The notes under the pieces were generated by a model that made no database searches, had not been told where the DNA came from, and was given only the letters and a program-made list of their open reading frames with translations. The position numbers were made by a program, and so were the translations under genes. Positions 11,011 through 21,725 of a stretch of 64,000 nucleotides of DNA are shown here, one piece after another; the first letter of the stretch is position 1; every line of letters begins with the position of its first letter. This stretch comes from Chinchilla lanigera (Eukaryota > Chordata > Mammalia > Rodentia > Chinchillidae): contig NW_004955446.1 in the NCBI RefSeq assembly GCF_000276665.1, positions 14,218,264 to 14,282,263 on the forward strand, read 5' to 3'.

Positions 11011-12639
11011 AAACAAACTTGAAGTTATAATCCTGACTATTTTTCTCAGACACTAATGCTGAATTTCTGCCTCTTTTCAAGGCATCTATCTTCACACTGT
11101 TATCTTTAAAGCATCTCAAGTTCAACATTTTCAAGAGCAAATTTTCTCTCCCACTTCCTATAGGATCCACCTTCTTCCCCTTAACCTCTGCCTTCTTCCT
11201 TTCCTCTATTAGCATGGCATTACCACTTGCTCATGTTTCTCAACTGGGAATCTCAGCGTGAGCTCTAACTCAAAACTATATTAGCCTCATCCGATCAGTT
11301 TACATATCTTTGCTTCTTTCTCCCAGATGTCTCTTGAGTGTACTTACCATTCCAGTCATCTTGTTACTACTCTTCTATTCCATGCAGATCACAATTCAGT
11401 CCTTTTTCCCCAGTTCATCTTAAGTGTCTTACCTCTGTACTTCCATGTGGGGGAAGAGGTATTCTTGAGAGCATTCCTGGGCTTTTTCCTTTGGCAGTGA
11501 CCATGAGAACAATGTGGTGAGTGTAAGATAGAACTTTGGATGTGGCCATGTGTATCAAAGTCTACAGTTATGATATATTTCAGTCAGCCACATTTTTAAG
11601 ATCTCCTTATGTAAAATTCCAAGGCATCCTTGTGCTCCTGATATAGGCGTTTTGTGGATAGTAAACTTAAAGGGGAGAGAAATGGGCTACTATAGTCTCT
11701 TCAAAGACACCAGTATCTCCAAGGAAGGCCAGCAATATGGGATAGCTATAAATCTGCAAAAGTATACTAATGTCACTTGCTTCCCAGTTACTGCTATTCA
11801 TGAACTAACATGGAGGTTTTGTTTAGTTAAGTTCAGGCAATGGTCTTTGCGTCCTAGGTCTCATGCTCAACATCTTTATTCCCTCAAGTATTTGTTCATT
11901 ACAGAGCAATCTAATGTTTACTTTGTGAGACCAGAAACAAATGAGAATAAAACAAAAACAGCCTCAAACTTTCAGTATGTTACTTTTATCCATCCATCTC
12001 CTGAAAAGCCTCAGTTTTCACTTGTTATGTAAAAGCTTACGAACCACTTAAAAACCATGTCAGGTCTCACATGCAAACAGAGAGTTGCACTTTCTTCTCC
12101 ACGTGTTTTACATTAGTCAAATTTGTTCATCAGTGAAAAATAAACCAGTAGACTGAGTTCCTGGAAGGGGCTAATCTAGAAATATCAAAGTATGGAAAGA
12201 TTAATACAACATTAACAGATAGAGTCAGTAAGGATCCTTTCACTTCATGAATATCAAGGGAAACCACTATGGAAAGTCATAAGTTAAATTTCAAGGAAGA
12301 ATGTATCTTAGTATTTCTGACACACTGATTTTCCTAATTTTGGACCGAGTGACTGGATATATGTGCATTGACCTTTCCTGTTTTATCTTGCTACTAATGG
12401 GAACTAAAGGTCCATTTCAAAGTTATCTTTGTCCTCTTAAGATTGGTTTCATTTTCTACCAAACCTCCACATTTTAAAAATTGACTACAGCTTCATTGTT
12501 AAAATTGATTATAGTTCATAGTGAATAGATTAAAACTTCTTATATGATGTCATTTATTTATTTACTTTCAAAAGAAGACTACCCTTTCTATAAATAAGAG
12601 GTTATAAAAATAGAGTATATTTACGTAGTTCTTACTTTG
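11011..12639. other. Unique DNA, nothing recognised
   Basis: AT-rich. The largest open frame (11652-12032 plus, 126 codons) shows no recognisable domain and is probably chance. Confidence 0.45.
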
Positions 12640-12770
12640 TGGTAGAGCTTATTCTAGGCCTTTCACTTGTAACAGATCATTAAATAGACACACTAACTCT
12701 CAGAGCAGATGCCATCATTACATGTACGTTCCAATGAACAAAACAAGGCCATCTCCAGGCACAAAGCTGT
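12640..12770 (-). mobile_element. Possible MIR-type fragment
   Basis: 'gagcttattctaggcctttcac' and '...catcattacatgtacgtt...gaacaaaacaaggcc' have the layout of a reversed MIR, but divergence is high. Confidence 0.35.
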
Positions 12771-12879
12771 GCCTTATTTTGCATCCCAGCTTGTTCAAAC
12801 ATGAAATTCTAAAGACCCTCATTTTTACTGATGTTGAACTATTTATTCTGTGTCTATCTAGGTGTTAAAGTAACATAGC

Positions 12880-13070
12880 TCATTCATCCAACAAATAGTT
12901 TTAAGCACAGACTTGTAGCAGACACCAAGTACATCTTGGGAGAAACAATAAGGTACAGTTCCCCCCAGCAGAGCAGCTCATAGTCTAGGAAGGAGAAAGG
13001 CAAACCCAAGAGCAACTATATGATGAGACCAGAGCAAAAACAGACAGAAATTGGGACCAGAAAAGGAGGT
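12880..13070 (-). mobile_element. L2 LINE fragment
   Basis: 'ttcatccaacaaatagtttt...gcagacaccaagtac...agctcatagtctaggaagg' is the reversed 3' part of L2. It directly precedes a plus-strand MIR. Confidence 0.65.
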
Positions 13071-13094
13071 GAAGGGGGCCATGTTTGTAAGGTC

Positions 13095-13204
13095 AAGTAC
13101 GAGAGTCCCTGTGGCTCTCATTCATAGTTTCCTCACCTATGAAATAGGGAACAGCTACCTCAAAAAGTTGCTGCAAGGAGTACATGAGGTAACATATGCA
13201 TATT
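13095..13204 (+). mobile_element. MIR SINE fragment
   Basis: 'catagtttcctcacctatga' followed by 'agctacctcaaaaagttgct' and 'gtacatgaggtaacatatgc' is the MIR second half. Confidence 0.8.
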
Positions 13205-14095
13205 AGATTGCTGCGGCAGGTGTAAAAATTATCACAGACTAAATTCCCTTCTAGTTCTGGAGAGCAAAAGTCAGAAATTAGTGCCATGCTTAAATCAAGG
13301 TGTCAGCAGGACTGTACTCCCCTNNNNNNNNNNNNNNNNNNNNNNNNNNNNNNNNNNNNNNNNNNNNNNNNNNNNNNNNNNNNNNNNNNNNNNNNNNNNN
13401 NNNNNNNNNNNNNNNNNNNNNNNNNNNNNNNNNNNNNNNNNNNNNNNNNNNNNNNNNNNNNNNNNNNNNNNNNNNNNNNNNNNNNNNNNNNNNNNNNNNN
13501 NNNNNNNNNNNNNNNNNNNNNNNNNNNNNNNNNNNNNNNNNNNNNNNNNNNNNNNNNNNNNNNNNNNNNNNNNNNNNNNNNNNNNNNNNNNNNNNNNNNN
13601 NNNNNNNNNNNNNNNNNNNNNNNNNNNNNNNNNNNNNNNNNNNNNNNNNNNNNNNNNNNNNNNNNNNNNNNNNNNNNNNNNNNNNNNNNNNNNNNNNNNN
13701 NNNNNNNNNNNNNNNNNNNNNNNNNNNNNNNNNNNNNNNNNNNNNNNNNNNNNNNNNNNNNNNNNNNNNNNNNNNNNNNNNNNNNNNNNNNNNGGACACC
13801 CTGGGAAAGACCCCATCCCATTTCCTGGCATTAGTGGCATTCTTTGATTTGTTGTGACATAATTCCAATCTTTATCTCCATAGCTATACTGTATACTTTT
13901 CTCATCTTCTGTGTAATCCTTTTCTGCTTTTCTCTTACTAAGCCACCTGTGCCTGCACTTGAATAATCAAAGATAATCTTCTCTTCCCAAGATCCATTGC
14001 AAAGATCCCTTTCCCATAAGGTGACATTTAAGAGCCTAAGGATCAGGTTCTAATATTTTGGGGGTGTATGTGTGGGGGTATTATTTAGTTTACTG
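13205..14095 (-). mobile_element. MLT1-like LTR remnant (ERVL-MaLR), split by assembly gap
   Basis: The left part (13205-13323) reads 'ttgctgcggcaggtgtaaa', 'tatcacagactaaattc', 'cagtt/agttctggagagcaaaag' and 'aaatcaaggtgtcagcagg', the reversed 3' end of an MLT1-type LTR. The right part (13794-14095) continues with the reversed 5' half and ends near 'ggttctaatattttggggg'. The 470 undetermined bases lie inside it. The true length cannot be given. Confidence 0.65.
13324..13793. other. Assembly gap (470 N)
   Basis: A run of undetermined bases. Long open frames crossing it are artefacts of the N run. Confidence 0.99.
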
Positions 14096-15089
14096 CAATA
14101 TACAAATGGTGTTGGCACATCAGAGGTCCTCAGTAAATGTTAATACCTGTCTTTTTTATATTATGCTTTTGTTGTGGCATCTAGGGGCCTTAATCTCAAT
14201 AGTCAGACTCTACATATGCTGCCCTTTCTTTCTATTTCTAAGCAAATGTTAGACAGCTTTGGTCTTCCAGACAATCCTGTTACTATGAAAAATGTTTAAA
14301 AGTCACAAAGATTAATAGCTTTGCATTAATGGAGGAAATAATTGTTGTTTATTTTGCTAATGCAGTCTAGACCATTAAGATTATTGTGATGAGGACCCAG
14401 TGGTACATTTCAGGGAGGACTTCTTTTCCACAGTTCATTTGCCAGGCATGGTGATCGGCTCTGTGCATAATTTAGAGTAGTTATGTATTGATCCTTTTTT
14501 TCTCTAAGTGTTACTCATTTTTCTTTACCCATCAGTGTATGGGAAGAATTATAATTGCAGAGGTCAAGTAGCACTTAGGAGCAATTTAAGAGTCAAAGCA
14601 GTAGGCTGCAAGCTTTGTTATTATCCAAGTCTACACTGACTCATCAACCTTTACATTTATTCTGACAAAGTGACAAATATTTTCAAAACTTATTGACCCT
14701 AGGTCAAGAGGGCAAATTTCAAGGATTTGAGATAAAATCTTCATTTCCTAAAAAAACAAAAACTTGAATTCACTTAGAACATGGCTGTTGGTAGAATCAT
14801 GACCAATTGTGTTGCTGGAATGAATAATGACTAAAGGGATATGAAATGTCAAGGATGTGACCAGGTTCCAACTTTGGCTGACTTGAACTCCTTGGCCACT
14901 GGGCTCACTTCCCATATTTGCAGTTTAGCTGTCTCCTCAAAGCTCTGCCATCTAGTGGATTTTCCTACCAGTGTACAGCGCTCACTTGGTATGCAATTTT
15001 ATGGCTTCCTTTTCCTTTGAACCCAATTATATCAATAAATGTGTCCTTGGTACTCTTATGGTACTACTAGAGACATTAAACTTTGCTTC
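14096..15089. other. Unique DNA, nothing recognised
   Basis: A short 'cacatcagaggtcctcagtaaatgtt' (about 14117) resembles an L2/MIR tail. Otherwise no repeat or exon was recognised. Confidence 0.45.
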
Positions 15090-15560
15090 AAAGAACTTTT
15101 AGCCTGTCTCTGCCTGAGTACCCTCTAGGAAGTAGAAGCTGAGGCAAGGGCTTGAACACAGGTGGTTTATTTGGGGAATTCATCTCCCCAAAGAGCAGGG
15201 GTGGAAGATTCAGAAGTTACAGCAAGAACCAAAGGATAAACATTTAAGAGTGGTGAGGAAGCTGTGGGCACTTGGGGCTCCAGTATCCTTGAGACTGAGA
15301 ATTCATGTGGAATGTGCCTTGCAACTTTCAGTTCAGGAGACAGTAAAGGGGAATACTTGCTCACTACCTCCCATTCCTCACTGGTCAAGGGTTCCTTGTG
15401 CCTCTAGCTTTGCTCATGCAGCAGAATGAGTGAGTTCCAAGTGATGCTACCAAGAGATTCTAGGGCGGAAATCAAGAGCTGGCCCATATAGCAGGGACAG
15501 CTTGTCCTTACACGAAGCTGACTGCTGCACCAGTATCTGAACTGAAAAGACAGTCCATGA
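15090..15560 (-). repeat. Probable old interspersed repeat, unassigned (LTR-like)
   Basis: 'gaagtagaagctgaggcaag' followed by 'gcttgaacacaggtggtttatttgg' has the look of a mammal-wide old repeat. Read on the minus strand it has an AATAAA-type signal (about 15166-15171), which would suit an LTR. I cannot name the family with confidence. Confidence 0.35.
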
Positions 15561-16413
15561 GAATGTGAGGCAATACCTAATAACTACATGGAGAGCTAAG
15601 AACAAAAATATAAATAGTATTTTATGATAGCTCAGGATATCATATCATGGACTGTGCTAAATTTTGTGCCAAGGGAGTGATGGAGGCAGTGAAAACATTT
15701 GGGAATTCATTGCCGTGTTTCAGGACTGTGAGTTCAGAAAAGCTTAACTGGGAAGAGCTTCTATCCTGGACTTGAAGGAAGGGTAATATAGTAGACATCA
15801 GTTGTGTTTGCGACTCAGCATGTTTGCTTTTCTTCTGGTAACCAAATTAAAATTCCCTCTAATGCAAAGCCTGCTCTCCTCTCAGCCCATGTGCTTGGGC
15901 TTCCTTAAGCTCAGGGGTCAAGCATGTGAAGTGAGCTCATGCAAATTGCAGTATTGTGCTCCCTGGCCACTGGGATTGACATGTGACTTAAGAAAAGACA
16001 TTATAATGAAATGAAATTTCTGCTAAAAAATTTTGGGCAAAGGGCTTGCTCTTATCTCTGGATTTAAAGCAGCAGATATAAGATATAGACTTGCTGAAGA
16101 TATCCTGCTCCTTTGAATGTGGTCTGAGGCTACTGAAGGAGATGGAGTTAAGAAGTAGAAAGAAAGAAACTAAGACCCAGAGAAGATCTATAAGTCTCTT
16201 CATCAAGCCATACCCGGAGCCAGTGATTCACTTGGACTTTTCAAATGTACAAGACAGCAATATCTTTTTTATATTTAAAGCAGTTTTGGATGGGTTTTCA
16301 GCTGCCTCCAACGACAAAAACAGCGACAAGTCTTGTAATGTAGGCAATTCTGAGGCTTCGGTAACATTTACTTCTCTGTAATTTAGTAGTTTTTCTTATT
16401 TTTTTATGATTTC
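15561..16413. other. Unique DNA, nothing recognised
   Basis: The short open frames here have no recognisable domains. Confidence 0.4.
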
Positions 16414-16423
16414 AGTATTTTCA

Positions 16424-16532
16424 TGCTTGGGCCAGAGATATAGCTCAGCAGCACAAGTGCCTGCCTGGCAAGTGCAAGGTCCTGAGTTCAATTCCCGGTA
16501 ACAAAAAAATAAAAATAAAAAAAATCAAATTG
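16424..16532 (+). mobile_element. ID SINE (tRNA-derived)
   Basis: The core 'gggccagagatatagctcagcagc...tgcctgcctggcaagtgca' has an A box in 'atagctcagcagc' and a B box in 'gagttcaattcc', followed by an A-rich tail with T interruptions. Target-site duplications AGTATTTTCA flank it exactly (16414-16423 and 16533-16542). Confidence 0.95.
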
Positions 16533-16542
16533 AGTATTTTCA

Positions 16543-19500
16543 CCCTTAATTTCCTTCACTTGAGAATGAATAAAGAGAAAAATGACTATCAGTTAGCACA
16601 AAGAATCAAAATAAGGAAGGACTAATAATGTACCACTTGGAATTTTACTTGTTTAGTTGTGTTGAATTGGTTAAGCCACATAGATAAATGTAGGTGCTAT
16701 AGTTGTAAGATTACTTCTTGTAGCTTTATTATGCAGATGAGAAGTTTAGAAAGACTATATATTATTTTCTTTCTCTGATCTTTTAATTCCACACTGGTCT
16801 TTTAAATTTGCTACTGATGTTACATGAAAATTGTTGAAGTTGCACTGTTGAACATAGAACCTAAAACAGATTGTCTCCAAAGGACCTATGTTCCAAGTGG
16901 GACATAAGAAAAATATATTTGTAGAACACACACAATATCTTCTAGATTATCTTCTAGATTATCAGATGGTTATTTACTTATCATATTTATTGGATCTATC
17001 CATCACTTATTGCCTTCTACACACAGCTGTGAATAAAAATTCTGACTGTGTCTGACATTCTGACCCAGGGTCTATGGTAAACACAAAAGCAAAATTTGGG
17101 AGGCAAACAGCATTTCAAATAAAGCTAAGCATAGAGCCAAAGGCCTCAGGAAGGAAATTGGTAATGGCAAGGCTGATTTAGAATGCTGAGTAGACGGTCG
17201 CCCCATTGTCCTCAACTTCACTATAATTTTGAGCTCTGAATATGAACTAGAGGAACAGCTACCTTGTACATGATTCTCTTCATCAGGGTTGTCTAAACAC
17301 TACATAAGCTATGAACTGGTCTATACAGTCCTGGCCTCTGGCCTTTGCAACTGGATTTGTTCTTAATATATTATGAGTGATTGAAACCACCTGAGCAGCC
17401 ATTTCTGCTGGTCTCATTTATAGACTCTATCTTATGAAAAATGCATCATGTGTGGTTATTATTTTTGTCTGAAGTCATATCAGAAGCAGGAATAGTACAT
17501 TTTTTATGTACAGCATAAAAGTCAAATTAGAAGATTGGGGCTATAAAATTAAAAGATTGGATCTGCAACCTTGGAACAATCTGGTTTGGAAATTTAAACT
17601 GTCTAAATCAATCTTTATCCATCTTTTTCTTACCCATTTTAGGACTTTGCACATACTTACAGCTCAACACAAGATTCTCAAGTAAATCAATTACATAAAA
17701 TGTGAACCTTCTTTCACTAAGGTTGAACCTGACTTTGCTTCCATTGTTTCTGTTACATTATGAAATTAGATGAAAAAGAGTTATTTTAGAGAGAGTATTT
17801 TTATAGTTTTGCTCTTCATACTTGGTGCAGAGGGACCCACTATATCTCTAATTATTCCAAAATGAAGCAAAGTATTTCTGAGAAAGATTTCTGAACCAGA
17901 GTAAATCTCATTTTCAAAAAAAGAAAGCCATGCCAGCATTTAACCTAGAAGTAGAGGAGCAGGAAATTGAATAGCGTGCCTGCCTCTAACAGAGCAGAGA
18001 ATCATGATGAGGTGGCTTGGTTAAACAAAAATATTTGGATTTATTTTGGATTGGTTTAGGTTCTCAGAAATGCCATTTTAACATAGGGAACCATTTTGAC
18101 AATTATTTGGGTATTTAAAATTGTTCACTGAATGATTTTAATCCCTTCTGATGGGAGATTTCACTACATCTGAGACAAGCTTGATTTTGTTAAACTCCCA
18201 AACTCCTAAGTCCTAAGCCACATCAACCCAGGACCATGATTAGAGTTAAAAAAGTGACTCTATAAAAGATGTCACCTTCCTACTGAACCATAGCTATGGC
18301 TCCCCATGTGTCTCGGGATCACATCTGTTTGCTGACGAGTCCAACCGATGTCCTCATCCACTCACATGCAACATCACGAAGGCTTGCATGTATATTGTCA
18401 CTGCGTGTGTCGGCCCCAAACACAAGCTCTGCTACTCTAATTGTGTGCTGCCAGTAAAGTGAGTGGGTTTTATCCTCTCAATCTCGTGTTTTATCAAAGT
18501 ACTCATCTAAGTTCCTCTGCCCGTCGCTTTACCTTTCATAGGATGGGAAAAACAAAATTTGATTTCCCTATCTCAAACTGGTCTACTTGAAGCTGTTAAA
18601 ATAATAAAAGTTTACACTTTACAGCAAAGCAGGCTAATTTTAAGGCTATGGTAAAATCCACTGGGTAAAATTAAAAGTATTTATTTCCCTAAAATGTATG
18701 AAAGCAGATATCTCCATTTGTTTCCTCCCCAGCTCTTCACACCCATAAATAAAGTTGTTAAAAAATAAGAGTAATTTTTTTTGGAGAAAGTATAAAATAT
18801 TGCCTCAGATAGTGTTCAACGTGGTTTAGAGAGACGGGATATAACAATACTTGAATGATGACAAATCCTATCCTTTAAGATTAAAACAAACACTTCAGTG
18901 TGGATTTTGTTTATGATACATAAAAAAAATTATGCCTTTTCTTTTAAAGTCGGTATAGATTTTCTTTTTCTTGGTAACTTATTCAGTCCAGAATAGGTTT
19001 TTAAAAATAGAATATTAATGCATGACTGTATGATTTCAGTTTTACTCAGAACGTGTTGAACAAGAGCAGAAGTGGACACAAATGATTAATTAATAGTATT
19101 TGAACCCAGTTAGAGCCAAATTCTTTCTTTTCGCCTGTGAAGAAGAAAGGACTGCAAATTACTATAGACGCACAATGTAAACAAGAATCACATGGCAGCT
19201 TGTGATTGCAACCAAGTACCCTAGTCACACACCAGCCTTTGCAAACACTTTTTTTATGTAAGAAGTAAGGTAGACAAAAACAACTTGTTTCTAATATTTC
19301 TAAGATAGAAATGATGTTTCACCACTGGCAAATAAATGCCAGAGTAAACTCAAGGCTTGCATTTTTTAGATGAGAAAATAATTTTACTTTTTTGGTTACA
19401 TGTTGGTCTTTTAAAAATCTCTATTTTTCTTAATGGTAGGTACCGTGTCATCATTGTGCAGGTTACTAGTTAAGAAATTACAATCCATGAAATCATCCGA

Positions 19501-20032
19501 TGTACCAGATGCTGAGCATAAAGATGGTACAGAGTAGTGAATAAGGGGAAAGAGGAAGTGGTGGTTCCTACCCCAGGAGATGAGGTTATAATCTGACTCA
19601 TAAATTCGGAAGGAGTCAAGTATGCCCCGCTCACTGCCTGTTTTATTTGAGATTCAGGCTGTTAGAAGAGAGTATACTTTGTGGTCTATTGTTTGCTACC
19701 TGGTAATAATGGCCTTCACTTGGAAGGGAGGCCTGACGTTGCCTTCCTAATGACTGGGTGAGGAAGATTACTAATTTAGGACTGAAGCAGCAGTGTGCCC
19801 ACTTGGTCTCACACCTATGTTTTATTTTTCTCCAAAAATTCTCAACACTAATAAAAGTAACACTTTATCTCCTTAAATCATAAATCAATCTCTAACTTGT
19901 TTCTAAACTTGTGTATATATGATAAAGTTGTTAATCTTGACCCCTTAAAATGCCAGCACAATTATGCCTCTGCTAACTAGTAAGATAAAAATCTATGGCA
20001 AATGGCCTAAACTCAGAATTTCTTTACTTGTT
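16543..20032. other. Unique AT-rich DNA, nothing recognised
   Basis: No exon or named repeat was seen. It contains a perfect 12-bp tandem pair TATCTTCTAGAT at 16936-16959. The segment at 18300-18450 has more CpG than its surroundings but no open frame or repeat that I recognise. Confidence 0.45.
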
Positions 20033-20047
20033 AAATAAGCAAAGAAG

Positions 20048-20160
20048 AGGCTGGAGATTTAGCTCAGTGGCACAGCGTCTTCCTGGCAAGCGCAAGATCA
20101 TGAGTTCGATTCCTGATACCGGAAAAAAAAAATCAAAAATAAAATAAATAAAATAAAATA
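20048..20160 (+). mobile_element. ID SINE, young copy with perfect 15-bp TSD
   Basis: The core 'ggctggagatttagctcagtg' to 'gcaagatcatgagttcgatt' carries a canonical Pol III B box GTTCGATTCC (20104-20113). The tail is pure A followed by (AAAAT)n units. Target-site duplications AAATAAGCAAAGAAG are identical over 15 bp (20033-20047 and 20161-20175), which indicates a fairly recent insertion. Confidence 0.96.
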
Positions 20161-20175
20161 AAATAAGCAAAGAAG

Positions 20176-20599
20176 TGATTTCTGAACTCCCAGGCTGCTC
20201 AAACATTCTGCGATTCTATGATTGTTTCTAGTATAATTCTTTTAGAATTGATCAGTTGAAATTATAATTTATTACTGAGAGTTTAGAAAAATTTCAGCTT
20301 TGAAATTTGTTATTGATTATGCAATTCAAGTTTTGAATTGCAGTCAAATTTTGGAAAAATACCAAGTTTCTCCACCTATGAACTACCTGGGTACACTTAC
20401 TATTTGTTATGCTATGAATTGTGTTCTGCAGAGAAGAAATCTAATTAATTTTATTTTGCATACCTTTTCATAAATTATTCATAATTCTTACATAGACACT
20501 CAGGTTATTTTATATACAGACAATTCTTTTTTATAATTCCTTTCCAATCCATATTTCTTGGATGTGTGTGCCTTGCTTCCTATTTTAAGGAAAGGCAAT
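20176..20599. other. AT-rich DNA, nothing recognised
   Basis: It may include the decayed end of the antisense L1 that follows. Confidence 0.4.
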
Positions 20600-21725
20600 A
20601 ATTATTTCATGATTTAGCATGATTTTCACCTAGTGGTACTTTATAGGTGTGATTTACCAGGTTTAGAAACTTTCATAGTTCTCCTATTTGCAAGGATTCT
20701 ACCACTGGTGAGATCTGTGTTAGTCAAATGTGATTCTTTGTCTATGGAGATGATACATGTGCTTTTTCTTATTAGTGTAAAGTGATAGTGAATCACATGA
20801 AGTGATTTTTAAAATTCAAACCAACCTTACATTCTTGGGATGAATTACACTTTAATCATAATGCATTATATATAGCACGATTTGTTTTGCTAATATATTG
20901 TTGATTTTATGTTGCCACATACATCTTACATGAAAAATATTGGTCTGAGGTTTTGGTATCAGAGTCATGCTCGCCTCATAAAGTGTACAGGGAAGGAATC
21001 ATTCTCATCTACACTTTGGAATATTTTGTGTAAAATTGCAAATACTTCTTCCTTAACTGTTTAGTAAAACACATCAAAGAGAAAGTCTTTGAAATATAGA
21101 TTTAAGGTTATTCAGGTCATTTTTTTTTTCTTCTTGAGAGAGCTTTGGGAATTTGTGTCTTCAGTGAAATTATCCACTTCATCACATGTGTTAAATTTAT
21201 GGATTAGAAGGAGTAGAAATGTAGAAGGCGGCAAATAGTCCCTTATTATTCTAACGATGTTTATAGGATCCATATGGATGATTATTTTTTAAGTGCTAAT
21301 ATTGATCATTTGTAATCTGTTGCTTTTCTAGCTAGAGCAGGTATTTCCCTCCTCTCTCTCCTCCACCTTTTCTTCCTTCTCCTTCTTCCTCTTATCCATA
21401 TTCTTTCTTCTTCTCCTTCTACCCTCCTTCTTATTCTGTTTCAGTGCTTTAAAGATAATGCTCTTTCTCTTCTGCTTCGCATAGGCACAGTTACTGTCAA
21501 GAGGTCCGCTCTCTTTCCTGTCTTCTTTATCTGTTTATAACAGATCATTTTCTTTTGGATTCCTTTAGGATGCTCTTTGCATTTGGTTTTCAACAGTTTG
21601 ACTAGGATCTGCTTAGCTGTGTTTTCCTTTGTATATATCTTTCATGGTTTCTCTGAGCTACTTAGACCTACGGTGCGTTGGCCTTCATTAGTTTTGGGAA
21701 ATTCTTACATAGAAGTTTTAAGTGA
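20600..21725 (-). mobile_element. Degenerate LINE-1 (ORF2 region), antisense
   Basis: The plus strand follows the reverse complement of L1 ORF2. Landmarks are 'aaaccaaccttacattcttggg'-type wording (about 20818), 'gaggttttggtatcagagtc' with 'atgctcgcctcataaa' (about 20948-20983), 'gaattatccacttcatc'-type sequence (about 21160-21190) and 'ttgatcatttgtaatctgttg' (about 21302). The part at 21590-21720 also looks L1-derived. It is interrupted by a pyrimidine-rich expansion at 21340-21435. No open frame remains. Confidence 0.75.
21340..21435. repeat. Pyrimidine-rich (CTT/CTC)n tract
   Basis: Irregular CTTCTC/CTCCTT repeats lie inside the antisense L1. Confidence 0.75.

Noticed and set aside
11652..12032. 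126-codon plus-strand open frame as a host gene
   Set aside because: Composition is unremarkable, no family was recognised, and its length is within chance for 64 kb read in six frames.
13281..13868. Long open frames across 13.3-13.9 kb on both strands
   Set aside because: They consist almost entirely of undetermined bases. Only a few real codons flank the gap.
18300..18450. CpG island or promoter
   Set aside because: Only a handful of CpGs in a short stretch. It is well below the density and length of a CpG island.
20048..20120. tRNA gene
   Set aside because: The A and B boxes are tRNA-like but belong to an ID SINE with an A-rich tail and target-site duplications. The same core occurs at 16424, 25668, 37528 and (reversed) 57609.
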